Positions 10,725 to 18,708 of a stretch of 23,744 nucleotides of DNA are shown piece by piece; the stretch's first letter is position 1, and every line of letters begins with the position of its first letter. A program made the translations under genes and the position numbers. The notes under the pieces were generated by a model that was given only the letters and a program-made list of their open reading frames with translations, made no database searches and was not told the DNA's origin. The stretch comes from an uncultured Clostridia bacterium (GTDB lineage: Bacteria; Bacillota; Clostridia; Oscillospirales; Acutalibacteraceae). Location: positions 1-23,744 of the forward strand of contig CAUBKG010000031.1 in NCBI GenBank assembly GCA_958436475.1, given 5' to 3'.

Positions 10725-12053
10725 ATGAAACAAAAAATAGACAAAATCAAACGCCGCGGTCCGCGCAGCTACCGGAAGAAAAACAAAAACAGGGGAGACG
10801 GCGCGGCAAAATATATCATTATCATCCTGGCGGTATGCATTGCCATTGCCGGCGTGATTTTGCTGCTCGGGCGTATGGATTCTGTTCGGAATCTCTTTTC
10901 CCGACCCTCGGGAGAGGGAACGCCCGCGGTCACGGAGCCGTCGGGGGAGGGCACGCAGCCCTCTACGGAAGAGCCCACCACAGAGCCCCGGAGCGCCGAG
11001 GCCGTGATTAACCTCATGGGAGATGCTTATGTCAATTCCGGCCTGGTCCTCACCTCCAAAACGGGGGATAATACCTATGATTTCTCTCCCATTCTCTCAC
11101 CGGTGGCCGGAAGCCTTCAGAACGGCTTTTCCATCTGCAACTTTGAAACCGCGGTCGATCTGTACGGAGGGAACAGCCAGCTTTCCTATTACCCGAAATA
11201 CAACGCGCCGCTGGAGCTGCCGCAGGCGCTGAAAAATGCAGGCGTGGACCTTGTGAATACCGCCAACAACCATGCCTTCGATTTCGGCCTGCAGGGTCTT
11301 CTTGCAACCCGTGAAAAGCTGCGCGCCGCCGGGCTCGATACCGTTGGCACCTATGCAGACGCGGCGGATGCGGCGGGATATTATATCAAAGAAGAAAACG
11401 GCGTGAAGATCGGCGTGGTGAGCTATTCGTATCTCGACGGCGTCCCGGAAGGGGACGGCACCATGAAGACCTTCGACCGCATGTCGCTCAGCGACGTCCC
11501 CGCAATTTTAAAGGATGCGGCAGGCTGCCGGGCCGCCGGCGCGGATATCGTGATCCTCTCGCTCCACTGGGGCAGGGAATATGAGGAAGCGCCTTCCGAC
11601 CTCCAGCGCCAGATGGCAAAGCAGCTGTGCGAAGGCGGGGTGGACGTTATTATGGGCCACGGCTCCCACGTGCTGCAGGAGGCGGAAAAGCTTTCGGTAG
11701 ACCGTTCGGGCACGCCGGCGGATGCTTATGTGTTTTATTCGCTGGGGGATTTTATGGTGGATTTGACCTCAGTTAACCGCCCGCTCACGCAGTACGGCGG
11801 CATTGCCCGCCTCACCGTGGAGAAGGCGGATGGGAAAACGGTCGTCCGCGAAGCGGGTCTGGTTCCGCTCCACATTGCAAAAATTGCGGAGGGCAGCACG
11901 GTCGTTTACCGCGTGCTGCCGGCTATGGAATACGCCGGTTCGGCGGCCCGACCCGAGGTGTATAAGCGGGATTCCGAGTGGCAGGCCTGCAAAGCCGCCT
12001 ATGAGCGCGCCAAAGGCGTGATGCCGGCCGATATCCCGCTGCTTGCTAAATAA
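10725..12053 (+). CDS. CapA-family membrane-anchored metallophosphatase-like protein
   Basis: A 442-aa protein starting at ATG 10725 with GGGAGG 6 bases upstream. A very basic N-terminus (residues 1-29) is followed by one membrane segment (30-49) and a Pro/Thr/Glu-rich linker (60-90), so the main domain lies outside the cell. That domain (about 93-385) has the CapA/PgsA signatures of the calcineurin-like fold: MGD (98-100), NFE (139-141), ANNHAFDFG (180-188), HWG (281-283), GHGSH (311-315) and SLGDF (339-343). CapA proteins take part in poly-gamma-glutamate capsule export, but many homologues stand alone and their role is unknown. No capB, capC or other capsule genes flank it, so capsule synthesis is not supported here. 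It is a single-gene unit with its own promoter and terminator. Confidence 0.88.
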   Translation: MKQKIDKIKRRGPRSYRKKNKNRGDGAAKYIIIILAVCIAIAGVILLLGRMDSVRNLFSRPSGEGTPAVTEPSGEGTQPSTEEPTTEPRSAEAVINLMGDAYVNSGLVLTSKTGDNTYDFSPILSPVAGSLQNGFSICNFETAVDLYGGNSQLSYYPKYNAPLELPQALKNAGVDLVNTANNHAFDFGLQGLLATREKLRAAGLDTVGTYADAADAAGYYIKEENGVKIGVVSYSYLDGVPEGDGTMKTFDRMSLSDVPAILKDAAGCRAAGADIVILSLHWGREYEEAPSDLQRQMAKQLCEGGVDVIMGHGSHVLQEAEKLSVDRSGTPADAYVFYSLGDFMVDLTSVNRPLTQYGGIARLTVEKADGKTVVREAGLVPLHIAKIAEGSTVVYRVLPAMEYAGSAARPEVYKRDSEWQACKAAYERAKGVMPADIPLLAK

Positions 12054-12068
12054 ACACGTTTCTATGCG

Positions 12069-12105
12069 AAAGCGCTGTAAGCCTAAAAACTTACAGCGCT
12101 TTTTC
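12069..12105 (+). terminator. Terminator of the capA-like gene
   Basis: A 13-bp stem (12069-12081 with 12090-12102) with an 8-base loop, running into TTTTC. It starts 16 bases after the stop. Confidence 0.9.
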
Positions 12106-12250
12106 TTTCCCTGCGGGAAAGAATGATATGGAATACCACTTTCGCTTTCTATCGCTCATTGAGTAAGGAAAGGGGAATATTTTGTAACAAAATGCACAAA
12201 CAAAAGATAATATATTCTATCGGTTTACTAATAAATGACGAAATACTCTC

Positions 12251-12279
12251 TTGTGTTTTGTTTCTTCGTTTGTTAAAAT
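12251..12279 (+). promoter_or_regulatory. Probable promoter of the glycogen operon
   Basis: TTGTGT (12251-12256), a 17-base spacer and TAAAAT (12274-12279) preceded by TG-T, an extended -10. Upstream, 12179-12193 is a perfect 6-bp inverted repeat (ATTTTG-TAA-CAAAAT) in an AT-rich stretch that could bind a regulator. Start is expected near 12286, leaving a leader of about 25 bases with GGAGGTG before the TTG start. Confidence 0.6.
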
Positions 12280-12310
12280 AAAAGCAGGAAATTTTTTGGA
12301 GGTGGGTGCT

Positions 12311-14242
12311 TTGAACGAATTCACGCATGAAGAAGATATTGACCTTTACCTATTCCACGAGGGCACCCATTGCGAGGCATACCAATTCATGGGCGCTCAT
12401 TTCATCCCCGGCGGGGCGGTTTTCCGCACCTGGGCGCCGCATGCCGCGGGCGTTTCGGTGATCGGCGATTTCAACGGATGGGACCCGTACGCCAGCCCCT
12501 GCTCCCGCATTTCAGACGGCGTGTGGGAATGCACCGTGCCGGATGTAAAGCAATTCGATAATTACAAATACTTCATCGTCACAAAAGACGGCCGCGAGCT
12601 TTTTAAAGCGGACCCGTTCGCATTCCATGCGGAAACGCGCCCGCACACCGCTTCGAAGCTGTACGACCTAGGCGGCTTTCCCTGGTCGGATGGAGCCTGG
12701 CGGCAGCAGGCGCGCAAAACCGATTGGCGGCGCGAGCCGGTCAATATTTATGAAGTCCACCTCGGCTCCTGGAGCACGTATGAAGACGGAAACTTCCTTT
12801 CCTACCGCGCGCTCAGCGATACGCTCGTGCCTTATGTGAAGGAGCTCGGGTATACGCATGTTTCCTTCCTGCCGCTGATGGAATACCCGGAAGACGCTTC
12901 CCTCGGCTTTGCGGCCTCCGGCTTCTTTGCGCCCACCTCACGGTACGGCGAGCCGAAGGATTTTATGCATCTGGTAGATTCCTTCCACCGCGAAGGCATC
13001 GGCGTTTTGCTCAGCTGGCCCGGCGCCTCGTTTGACGACTGCGCGCACGGCCTCGCCGGGTTTGACGGCTCGCCCTGCTATGAATACGGCGAGCAGGCGG
13101 CCGCCGGTATGCCGTCCGGTACCCTGCGCTTTGATTACGGGCGGAGCGAAGTGATGAGCTTTCTGATTTCCGCCATGAATTTCTGGCTGGATGCTTATCA
13201 TATCGACGGACTCCGGCTCGAGGGCCTTTCCTCCATGCTCTATTGGGAAAAGCAGAGTCCCCTCTGCGGCAAGCCGGGCGTGCGCTCACACCACCGGAAC
13301 CTGGAGGGGGTGGCGCTGCTGCAGCGCATGAACGAGGACCGCGTGAAGAGGCACCCCGGCAGCATCATGATCGCCGGCCGCTCGCTCGGCTGGGAAAATG
13401 TTTCCCGCCCCACACGCACCGGCGGCCTCGGCTTCACGTTTAAATGGAACAACGATTGGGCGGCGGAGATCCTCCGGTATCTTTCGCTCGATCCCATGTA
13501 CCGAAAATTCCATCCGGACAGTATCACATACCCGGCGCTCGATGCCTTCCAGGAAAATTATGTTCTTCCCCTTTCGAGGGAAGAGGTGATGGAAGGCCGC
13601 GGCTCCTATTTCTCGCAGATGCCGGGCGGCTATGAGGAAAAGCTTGCGGCCCTGCGGGCCCTGCTCGCCTATACCGCCGCTTATATGGGAAAGAAACAGA
13701 GCTTTATGGGGTTGGAGTTTGCCGTGCCTGCCGCGTGGGACCCAGCCTCCCAGCTGGACTGGAGCCTCCTTTCCGTGGGGCGGCACCGGCAGTTCCGTGA
13801 TTTTGTGGAGGAGCTCAACGCCTTTTACCGGGAAACGCCCGCCTTCTGGCAGAACGATTCGTCGGAGGACGGCTTCCGGTGGATTTCTCATGAGGAATCG
13901 AGCCGGAGCATCATCTCCTTCTGCCGCATGGACGACGAGGGAAATGAAATTTATGTCGTTTGCAATTTTTCCCCGCAGCCCGCGGAAGAATACCGCCTCG
14001 GCGTGCCTTTTGCAGGGATATACCGCGAGCTGTTCAGCTCCGCTTTTATCCGCTTCGGCGGAGATGAGCCGGAGGCGGATCGTAAAATCGTATCAGAGGC
14101 AAAGGCCGCACAGGAGGAACAAAATTCTGTTCTGGTAAACATACCGGCCCTGTCTGTGACATATTTTAAATGTGAAAAGAAGTACAAGCACGGCAGCGGG
14201 CTTTCAGACGCGCTGCAAGATGAATCGGCAAAGGAGAGATAA
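12311..14242 (+). CDS. GlgB-like branching-enzyme homologue with all catalytic residues replaced (probable pseudoenzyme)
   Basis: A 643-aa protein starting at TTG 12311, seven bases after GGAGGTG. It aligns end to end with GH13 glycogen branching enzymes: a CBM48-like domain (about 25-118; VFRTWAPHA, DFNGWDPY), a (beta/alpha)8 domain (about 140-510; IYEVHLGSW, FFAPTSRYGEPKDF, YHIDGLR, GLGFTFKWN, LPLS...EV) and a C-terminal beta domain. The catalytic positions are changed: Ser235 and Ser240 replace Asp and His of DWVPxHF; Glu304 replaces the nucleophile Asp of DGLRVDAV; Gly356-Arg357 replace Glu-Glu of AEES; Arg423-Glu424 replace His-Asp of SHDE. Arg302 is kept. There are no stops or frameshifts, so the protein is maintained. 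Glycan binding or a scaffold role in the operon is my inference. It lies 3 bases before glgC. Confidence 0.85.
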   Translation: MNEFTHEEDIDLYLFHEGTHCEAYQFMGAHFIPGGAVFRTWAPHAAGVSVIGDFNGWDPYASPCSRISDGVWECTVPDVKQFDNYKYFIVTKDGRELFKADPFAFHAETRPHTASKLYDLGGFPWSDGAWRQQARKTDWRREPVNIYEVHLGSWSTYEDGNFLSYRALSDTLVPYVKELGYTHVSFLPLMEYPEDASLGFAASGFFAPTSRYGEPKDFMHLVDSFHREGIGVLLSWPGASFDDCAHGLAGFDGSPCYEYGEQAAAGMPSGTLRFDYGRSEVMSFLISAMNFWLDAYHIDGLRLEGLSSMLYWEKQSPLCGKPGVRSHHRNLEGVALLQRMNEDRVKRHPGSIMIAGRSLGWENVSRPTRTGGLGFTFKWNNDWAAEILRYLSLDPMYRKFHPDSITYPALDAFQENYVLPLSREEVMEGRGSYFSQMPGGYEEKLAALRALLAYTAAYMGKKQSFMGLEFAVPAAWDPASQLDWSLLSVGRHRQFRDFVEELNAFYRETPAFWQNDSSEDGFRWISHEESSRSIISFCRMDDEGNEIYVVCNFSPQPAEEYRLGVPFAGIYRELFSSAFIRFGGDEPEADRKIVSEAKAAQEEQNSVLVNIPALSVTYFKCEKKYKHGSGLSDALQDESAKER

Positions 14243-14245
14243 GCC

Positions 14246-15466
14246 TTGTTCAACAACACAGAATGTGTGGCCATGCTTCTGGCGGGCGGTCAGGGGTCCC
14301 GCCTCGGAGTATTGACCAAAAGCCTGGCGAAGCCGGCGGTGCCATACGGCGGAAAATACCGGATCATTGACTTCCCCCTTTCCAACTGCACCAACTCCGG
14401 CATCGAGACGGTGGGCGTGCTCACCCAGTACCAGCCCCTGGTGCTCAATGAATATATCGGCAACGGCCAGCCGTGGGACCTGGACCGTACCCACGGGGGG
14501 GTGCATGTGCTGCCGCCCTACCAGCGCAGCCGCGGGGCAGACTGGTACAAAGGCACGGCCAACGCTATTTACCAGAACATCAATTTTATTGAGCGGTATT
14601 CTCCGGAATATGTGCTGGTGCTTTCGGGGGACCACATCTACAAAATGAATTACGATAAGATGCTCAACTTCCACAAGGAAAAGAATGCGGACTGCACCAT
14701 CGCCGTGTTCGAAGTACCGATGGAGGAAGCTTCCCGCTTCGGCATCATGGTGTCGGATGAAACGGGGCGGATCAACGAGTTCTATGAAAAACCCAAGAAG
14801 CCGAAGAGCAACACCGCTTCCATGGGAATCTATATTTTCACCTGGAAAAAGCTCCGGGAATATCTGGAGGCGGACGAAGCGAACCCCAAATCGAGCAACG
14901 ATTTCGGCAAGGATGTGATTCCCGCCATGCTGAAGGCGGAAGAGAGAATGTACGCCTATCCCTTCGAAGGATACTGGAAGGACGTCGGCACGATCGACAG
15001 CCTCTGGGAAAGCAATCTCGATCTTCTGAGCCCCAGCGCCCAGCTCGATTTATCCGACCCCTCCTGGAAAATTTATTCCCGCAATCCCGTTCTGCCGCCC
15101 CATTACGTGGCCGATCGGAGCGAGGTGCAGAATTCCCTGATCACCGAGGGCTGTAATATTTATGGCACGGTAGATTTTTCCATCCTGTTTGCCGGCGTCA
15201 CGGTGGAGGAGGGCGCGGTGGTGCGCGATTCCATCATCATGCCGGATACGGTCATCCGGCGCGGCGCGGTGGTGCAGTACGCCATCGTGGCGGAAAACGC
15301 GGTCATCGGCGAAGGAGCCGTGGTCGGCGGCCGGCCGGAGGATATGGAAAATAAGGAAGAATGGGGCGTTGCCGTGGTAGGTGCGAACGTGGAGATCGCG
15401 CCGGGAACCGTGGTGCCGCCGAAGGCTATGATCGAAGAAAGCACGCCGGAGGTGAAAGAAAAATGA
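14246..15466 (+). CDS. glgC: Glucose-1-phosphate adenylyltransferase (ADP-glucose pyrophosphorylase), catalytic subunit
   Basis: GlgC makes ADP-glucose from ATP and glucose-1-phosphate, the committed step of bacterial glycogen synthesis. The 406-aa protein starts at TTG 14246, nine bases after AAGGAGA. The nucleotide-binding loop AGGQGSRL (13-20), KPAVPYGGKYRIIDF (29-43) and the metal-binding SGDH (127-130, Asp129) are intact. The catalytic domain is followed by a left-handed beta-helix with hexapeptide-like repeats (about 290-395; GCNIYGTV, GAVVRDSII, NAVIGEGAVVGG). It overlaps glgD by 4 bases and follows the GlgB-like gene by 3 bases, so all are co-transcribed. Confidence 0.96.
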   Translation: MFNNTECVAMLLAGGQGSRLGVLTKSLAKPAVPYGGKYRIIDFPLSNCTNSGIETVGVLTQYQPLVLNEYIGNGQPWDLDRTHGGVHVLPPYQRSRGADWYKGTANAIYQNINFIERYSPEYVLVLSGDHIYKMNYDKMLNFHKEKNADCTIAVFEVPMEEASRFGIMVSDETGRINEFYEKPKKPKSNTASMGIYIFTWKKLREYLEADEANPKSSNDFGKDVIPAMLKAEERMYAYPFEGYWKDVGTIDSLWESNLDLLSPSAQLDLSDPSWKIYSRNPVLPPHYVADRSEVQNSLITEGCNIYGTVDFSILFAGVTVEEGAVVRDSIIMPDTVIRRGAVVQYAIVAENAVIGEGAVVGGRPEDMENKEEWGVAVVGANVEIAPGTVVPPKAMIEESTPEVKEK

Positions 15467-16581
15467 GTGCAAACGAAGCCATGGGGATCATCTTTTCCAA
15501 TATGCACGATGAAATGCTGCGCGAGCTCACCGGCGTGCGCACAATGGGCTCCGTGCCCTTCGGGGGCCGGTACCGGCTGATCGATTTCCCGCTTTCCAAT
15601 ATGGTGAATTCCGGTATCAGCAAGGTGGGCGTCATCACAAAGAGCAATTACCAGTCGCTGATGGACCATCTCGGGAGCGGCAAGGCGTGGGATCTCGCCC
15701 GGAAAACGGGAGGCCTCTTTATCCTGCCGCCCTTCGGCGTGGCGAGCGCCGGGTTCTATCAAAGCCGGGTGGAGGCGCTTTACGGCATCCGCCAGTTTTT
15801 GCAGCATTCTTCCGAGGAATACGTAATGGTGAGCGACTGCGACGTGGTAGCCAATATCGACCTCGAAAAGTTTATCGACCGCCATATCGAATCGGGCGCG
15901 AAAATATCCTTCCTCTGCAAGAGGGGCGAGTATTCCTCCAAAAGAGGGGATGTGCTGGTGTTCAATACCGATGCGGACAGCCGCGTAACCGATATCCTCG
16001 TTTCCCCCGAGGATTCGGGCGGAAAGCTCCACTCGCTGAATATGTATATCATTGAAAAGCAGTATCTGATGGATGTGGTGGCAGATGCCATGAGCCGGAA
16101 TTACACGAGCCTTTACCGCGATGTGTTCCAGAAGGTGTTCCGTGAAGAAAAGATATGCGCTTATGAATTCGAGGGCTTTTCTGCCGTAATAGACAGCATG
16201 CCCGGCTATGTGCGCGCCAACATGGCGCTGCTGAACGCCGATGTGCGCGCCCAGCTTTTTGACCGCACGAGGCCCATCTATACGAAAATCCGCGATGAAA
16301 TGCCGGTGAAATACGGGCTTGGCGCCAAGATGAGCAATTCGCTCATTGCAGACGGCTGTACCATCGAAGGAACGGTGGAAAACTCCATCGTGTTCCGCGA
16401 GGTAAAAATCGGCAAGGGCGCCCGCGTCACAAACTCGATCATCATGCAGGGCGGCGTGATCGGGGAAGACGCGGTTCTCGATTATGTCACCACCGATAAA
16501 AACGTCGTCATCCGCCCGGGCCGCAACTTTATGGGATTCGAATCCTATCCGGTCTTCCTGCCCAAGGGCGAGACCGTATAA
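15463..16581 (+). CDS. glgD: GlgD, non-catalytic ADP-glucose pyrophosphorylase subunit
   Basis: A 372-aa paralogue of GlgC starting at ATG 15463, where GGAGGTG (15448-15454) lies inside the end of glgC. It keeps PFGGRYRLIDFPLSNMVNSG and the beta-helix tail, but the ATP-binding loop AGGxGSRL is replaced by FSNMHDEMLREL. This is the hallmark of GlgD, which in Firmicutes pairs with GlgC and raises its activity without catalysing the reaction itself. The overlap with glgC suggests balanced production of the two subunits. It precedes glgA by 26 bases. Confidence 0.95.
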   Translation: MSANEAMGIIFSNMHDEMLRELTGVRTMGSVPFGGRYRLIDFPLSNMVNSGISKVGVITKSNYQSLMDHLGSGKAWDLARKTGGLFILPPFGVASAGFYQSRVEALYGIRQFLQHSSEEYVMVSDCDVVANIDLEKFIDRHIESGAKISFLCKRGEYSSKRGDVLVFNTDADSRVTDILVSPEDSGGKLHSLNMYIIEKQYLMDVVADAMSRNYTSLYRDVFQKVFREEKICAYEFEGFSAVIDSMPGYVRANMALLNADVRAQLFDRTRPIYTKIRDEMPVKYGLGAKMSNSLIADGCTIEGTVENSIVFREVKIGKGARVTNSIIMQGGVIGEDAVLDYVTTDKNVVIRPGRNFMGFESYPVFLPKGETV

Positions 16582-16607
16582 CGGAGAAAGAGGAGGTAAC
16601 CTAGAGA

Positions 16608-18026
16608 ATGAAGGTTTTGTTTGTAACGCCGGAGTCGTATCCGTTCGCCACCTCCGGCGGCTTGGGAGACGTTTCCTATGCCCTGCCGAAGGCCCTGCGC
16701 AAGCGCCTGATCGGATGCCGGGTGGTCATGCCGCTGTACCGGAGCGTACCGCAGGAGCTGAGGGATAATATGACCTTTTTGTGCAGCCTCTCCGTTCCCG
16801 TTTCTTGGCGGCGGCAGTACTGCGGCGTATTCGAAGCGAAGGTAGACGGCGTGATTTATTACCTGCTCGATAACCAGTATTATTTCAATCGGGATACCTT
16901 GTACGGGCATTACGATGACGCCGAGCGCTTCGCCTTCTTTTCCCGCGCCGTGCTGGAAATGCTGAGCTTTATCGATTTCAAGCCCGATGTCATCCACTGC
17001 AACGATTGGCAGTCGGCGCTCACCCCTGTGTATTACAGCCTCTATTATGCCTCCCGCAGCGGATATGAAAATATCAAGACGGTGTTCACCATCCATAATA
17101 TCCAGTATCAGGGGCAGTATGGCAACGAGATTCTGGAGGATGTGTTCGGCATTGCGCCGGAATATGCTTCCCTCGTCCAGTATGGCGACTGCGTGAACCT
17201 GATGAAGGGCGCGATCGAAGCCGCAAATTATGTCACCACCGTGAGCGATACCTATTCAAAGGAAATTTTGGATCCGTGGTTCTCCCACGGCCTGCACGAT
17301 ATCCTCCGGGAACGCCGCTGGAAGCTGACGGGTATCGTCAACGGTATCGATACGGCGCTGTACGATCCCGCGGGCGATCCCATGATCTATGCGGCTTATG
17401 ATGAACAAACGCTCGAAAAAAAAGCGGCCAACAAGGCGGCGCTCCAGCAGGAGCTCGGCCTGGAGGAGAAGCCGGACGTTCCGCTTCTCAGCATGGTCAG
17501 CCGCATGGTGGAGCACAAAGGCTTCGACCTTGTGAAATACGCCATGAACGAACTCATGCAAAGAAATATGCAGATGGTCATCCTCGGCTCGGGAGATTGG
17601 GTGTTCGAAGATTTCTTCCGGAAAATGGCCGAAGCGTATCCGGGGAAATTTGCGCTCTGGCTTGGGTTCAATCAGACCCTTGCGCATAAGGTGTATGCCG
17701 GTTCGGATATGTTCCTCATGCCGTCCAAAAGCGAGCCCTGCGGGCTTTCCCAGATGGTTGCGCTCCGTTATGGCACGGTTCCGATCGTCCGCGCAACGGG
17801 CGGCCTGCGCGATACCATCCGCGACAGCGGCGATAACGAAGGAAACGGCTTCGTGTTTGAGAAATACGATGCTTACGATATGCTGCACGCCGTAGACCGT
17901 GCCCTGGAGGGCTATTCCAATCCGGAGGGCTGGCAGGTCCTCGTGCGGAGGGCCATGCAGTGCGATAACAGCTGGGGCCGCTCGGCGAACGAATACATTC
18001 GGCTTTATAAAAACCTTTTGAAATAA
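16608..18026 (+). CDS. glgA: Glycogen synthase, GT5 family (ADP-glucose)
   Basis: GlgA transfers glucose from ADP-glucose to the growing alpha-1,4-glucan. The 472-aa protein starts at ATG 16608, with AGGAGGT 10 bases upstream. Two Rossmann-like halves are present: the N-terminal half has FATSGGLGDVSYALPKAL (13-30), VIHCNDWQSAL and TIHNIQYQGQYG. The C-terminal half has SRMVEHKGFDL, SKSEPCGLSQM (with the conserved Glu) and ATGGLRDTI. An oddity: position 15, normally the lysine of the KTGGL ADP-glucose-binding motif, is Thr here (TSGGL). This is the last gene of the glycogen operon; a 36-bp palindrome follows 10 bases after the stop. Confidence 0.96.
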   Translation: MKVLFVTPESYPFATSGGLGDVSYALPKALRKRLIGCRVVMPLYRSVPQELRDNMTFLCSLSVPVSWRRQYCGVFEAKVDGVIYYLLDNQYYFNRDTLYGHYDDAERFAFFSRAVLEMLSFIDFKPDVIHCNDWQSALTPVYYSLYYASRSGYENIKTVFTIHNIQYQGQYGNEILEDVFGIAPEYASLVQYGDCVNLMKGAIEAANYVTTVSDTYSKEILDPWFSHGLHDILRERRWKLTGIVNGIDTALYDPAGDPMIYAAYDEQTLEKKAANKAALQQELGLEEKPDVPLLSMVSRMVEHKGFDLVKYAMNELMQRNMQMVILGSGDWVFEDFFRKMAEAYPGKFALWLGFNQTLAHKVYAGSDMFLMPSKSEPCGLSQMVALRYGTVPIVRATGGLRDTIRDSGDNEGNGFVFEKYDAYDMLHAVDRALEGYSNPEGWQVLVRRAMQCDNSWGRSANEYIRLYKNLLK

Positions 18027-18036
18027 ACCGAATATA

Positions 18037-18072
18037 CCCTTATACACCGAGGGTACCCTCGGTGTATAAGGG
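18037..18072. repeat. Perfect 36-bp palindrome after glgA
   Basis: The 18-base arms (18037-18054 and 18055-18072) are exact reverse complements around a central GGTACC. As RNA it folds into a long hairpin and may stop or protect the glg transcript. The T-run (18080-18085) is 8 bases away, so it is not a textbook intrinsic terminator. Confidence 0.85.
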
Positions 18073-18202
18073 ACAATATGGTTTTTTGGGGCAGAAAACC
18101 GCAAAGCGGTGTTATCCTCGTTGCCGGGCGCCAGACCGGCTGCCTCTTCTATACCGAGAGTAAGGGTTCGGGAAGTTTTATTTTTCACTCGGCTCGATCG
18201 AA

Positions 18203-18235
18203 AAGCCCGTGAGAGCCAGAGGCTCCCACGGGCTT
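18203..18235 (+). terminator. Imperfect long hairpin, probable terminator
   Basis: A 9-bp outer stem (18203-18211 with 18227-18235), one A-C mismatch and a 5-bp inner stem around an AGA loop, followed by CTTTGGGTTTT. The minus-strand tail also starts with TTTTC, so it may act for both directions. Confidence 0.55.
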
Positions 18236-18365
18236 CTTTGGGTTTTATGGCAGGAAAACGCCATTTTCGTGAGTGCTATAGCGCCGTATCATTCCGAGCC
18301 GAAACAGCCGAAGATGCAGCTCTGTTCCGCGGCAGAGCGGACCTGCGCGGCTTTTTAGCATTAAG

Positions 18366-18638
18366 TTATGAGTCCGAAGACTGGGGCCTGCTGTCGCCCT
18401 CGCCGGTCAGAAGCCAGTTGGTGTTTACGGAAAGAATCTGAGAGAAAATCAGCAATTCATAATCCGCAACAAAACGTTCCCCTTTTTCAATACGGCTGAT
18501 CGCCTTTTGAGAAAGTGAAACACCTTCCACCTGCATCCGCGCCGCCACCGCATCCTGAGAAAGCTCCCTGCGCTCGCGTGCGATCCGGAGCCGCTCACCG
18601 ATGATGTTGGCCCTGCCCTGATAGCTATATATTTTCAT
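18366..18638 (-). CDS. XRE-family helix-turn-helix regulator
   Basis: A 90-aa DNA-binding protein. The HTH domain covers about residues 12-75: IGERLRIARERRELSQDAVAARM, then KAISRIEKGERFVADYELLIFSQIL, then LLTGEG. It has no second domain. A weak GGAG lies about 11 bases before the ATG, and a promoter is predicted at 18680-18708 on the same strand. It lies downstream of the other XRE gene on this strand. The target is unknown. Such small regulators are common in mobile or accessory regions. Confidence 0.82.
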   Translation of the reverse strand: MKIYSYQGRANIIGERLRIARERRELSQDAVAARMQVEGVSLSQKAISRIEKGERFVADYELLIFSQILSVNTNWLLTGEGDSRPQSSDS

Positions 18639-18671
18639 AACGTTTCTTACTCCGTGCCAATTCGAGTCATT

Positions 18672-18700
18672 TTGACAATACCATATTCTTGTGTTAGAAT
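18672..18700 (+). promoter_or_regulatory. Strong sigma-A promoter with no protein-coding gene downstream
   Basis: Perfect TTGACA (18672-18677), a 17-base spacer and TAGAAT (18695-18700) with a TG-T extended -10. It points right, into about 250 bases without a gene and then antisense into the second XRE gene. Confidence 0.7.
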
Positions 18701-18708
18701 TACCTCAA
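18680..18708 (-). promoter_or_regulatory. Promoter of the first XRE gene, overlapping a divergent promoter
   Basis: On the minus strand: TTGAGG (18708-18703), a 17-base spacer and TATGGT (18685-18680). It reads left to the XRE start at 18638, giving a leader of about 35 bases. It overlaps almost completely with the plus-strand promoter at 18672-18700, so the two probably exclude each other. Confidence 0.6.

Larger units (their letters stand above)
18027..18365. other. Intergenic region between glgA and the first XRE gene
   Basis: This stretch of 339 bases holds no convincing gene. It contains a 36-bp palindrome (18037-18072), a long imperfect hairpin (18203-18235) and another small inverted repeat (GCTCTG...CAGAGC at about 18320-18340). 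Open frames across it have no ribosome site and run antisense into neighbours. Confidence 0.6.

Noticed and set aside
12064..12080. A cre-like catabolite site (CGAAAGCGCTGTAA) upstream of the glycogen operon
   Set aside because: It has two mismatches to the consensus and is fully explained as part of the capA-like gene terminator stem.
12179..12281. Rex sites before the glycogen operon
   Set aside because: TTGTAACAAAATGCACAA has four mismatches, and TTGTTAA at 12270-12276 is only a half-site; too weak compared with the hydrogenase site.
17256..18188. A 310-codon open frame on the minus strand
   Set aside because: It runs antisense to glgA and through the 36-bp palindrome; no recognisable domain.
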